64,000 nucleotides of DNA, from the NCBI RefSeq assembly GCF_002933395.1, contig NZ_PKFN01000009.1, positions 248,001-312,000 on the forward strand, in the 5' to 3' direction. The notes beneath the pieces were generated by a model. That model was given only the letters and a program-made list of their open reading frames with translations, had not been told where the DNA came from and did no database searches. Origin of the DNA: Yoonia maritima (GTDB lineage Bacteria > Pseudomonadota > Alphaproteobacteria > Rhodobacterales > Rhodobacteraceae). This document shows positions 63,904 to 64,000 of the stretch, in pieces (within the stretch, counting starts at the first letter, position 1; every line of letters starts with the position of its first letter). The position numbers and the translations under genes are program-made.

Positions 63904-64000
63904 ATGACGAATGAAATACGACTAAAAGAGCTGGAAAAAGAACGGCACATTGGCAGTGCAGGGGTAAGTATCGAGAGAGATGTTCCTCAAATTGATATGT
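63904..64000 (+). CDS. Start of an unidentified gene (3' end outside window)
   Basis: ATG 63904 follows AAGGAGGG with ideal spacing, and the frame is open for 32 codons to the window end (MTNEIRLKELEKERHIGSAG at the start). The visible part is charged and has no recognised motif, signal peptide or membrane helix. Function cannot be told. Confidence 0.7.
   Translation, partial: MTNEIRLKELEKERHIGSAGVSIERDVPQIDM

Noticed and set aside
1..64000. Search by eye for CRISPR arrays, transposases, integrases, att duplications and rRNA
   Set aside because: None seen; the single tRNA has no downstream duplicate of its 3' end in the window.

Overview
The window looks like a chromosome segment of a Roseobacter-clade alphaproteobacterium (Rhodobacteraceae; roughly the Loktanella/Octadecabacter/Yoonia kind, judged by protein sequence style only). 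The case rests on a SAM/SAH-type riboswitch upstream of metK (a class known from Rhodobacterales), the aroA-cmk-rpsA neighbourhood, a hyphal pattern of Rhodobacterales-restricted small proteins (DUF6525, a 338-aa degenerate M48-like protein), and short GC-rich repeats ending in GAGTATTT...CAAAGCGAG. Most of the window is housekeeping DNA. No insertion sequence, CRISPR array, integrase or rRNA operon is visible; one tRNA gene (Gly, UCC) is present.

Layout. 1-4.8 kb: 3' end of lnt, riboswitch-metK, trmB, aroA-cmk. 5.1-6.4 kb: a KAP-family P-loop NTPase inserted between cmk and rpsA, genes that are usually neighbours. 6.6-8.5 kb: rpsA with its own promoter and a structured leader of about 195 nt. 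8.7-16.7 kb: dapE-GNAT, rnr, DUF1801, a lytic transglycosylase, a small periplasmic protein, rppH, an L,D-transpeptidase and an SDR-like protein. 16.7-21.0 kb: prpE and a malic enzyme/phosphotransacetylase fusion. 21.2-25.7 kb: a tightly overlapping nucleoside-salvage operon cdd-deoA-deoB-add-upp. 25.7-34.1 kb: a membrane protein, then a fatty-acid beta-oxidation cluster (fadB, fadA, GST, acyl-CoA dehydrogenase) with two paralogous MerR regulators. 34.2-39.5 kb: two hotdog thioesterases plus a MATE exporter, pyrD-DUF952, a periplasmic 5'-nucleotidase. 39.7-44.6 kb: tRNA-Gly, an MsbA-like ABC exporter, an acyl-CoA synthetase and a 3-hydroxyisobutyrate-dehydrogenase-type enzyme.

44.8-49.4 kb is the most unusual part: an unrecognised 263-aa protein, a large dynamin-like GTPase, a smaller dynamin-type GTPase 2 nt downstream, and a Roadblock/LC7 protein, closed by a strong hairpin. 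Roadblock proteins are the known regulators of small Ras-like GTPases of the MglA type; here the partners appear to be two dynamin-like GTPases, which suggests a bacterial membrane-remodelling module with its own regulator.

49.7-58.7 kb: a 903-aa Orn/Lys/Arg decarboxylase, a MYG1-family protein, a zinc-limitation cluster (zinT-cobW-DUF6525) under a perfect 18-bp Zur-like palindrome, a DUF2254 membrane protein and an AI-2E-family permease. 58.7-63.3 kb is a decaying catabolic region: a LacI-family regulator remnant and a hydroxypyruvate-isomerase remnant meet head to head at about 59,060, and a peptide ABC transporter has collapsed by deletion so that a truncated binding protein runs directly into the middle of an ATPase gene that also carries an amber stop. 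A LysR regulator and a fumarase/adenylosuccinate-lyase-family enzyme remain intact there. A new gene starts at 63,904 and runs off the window.
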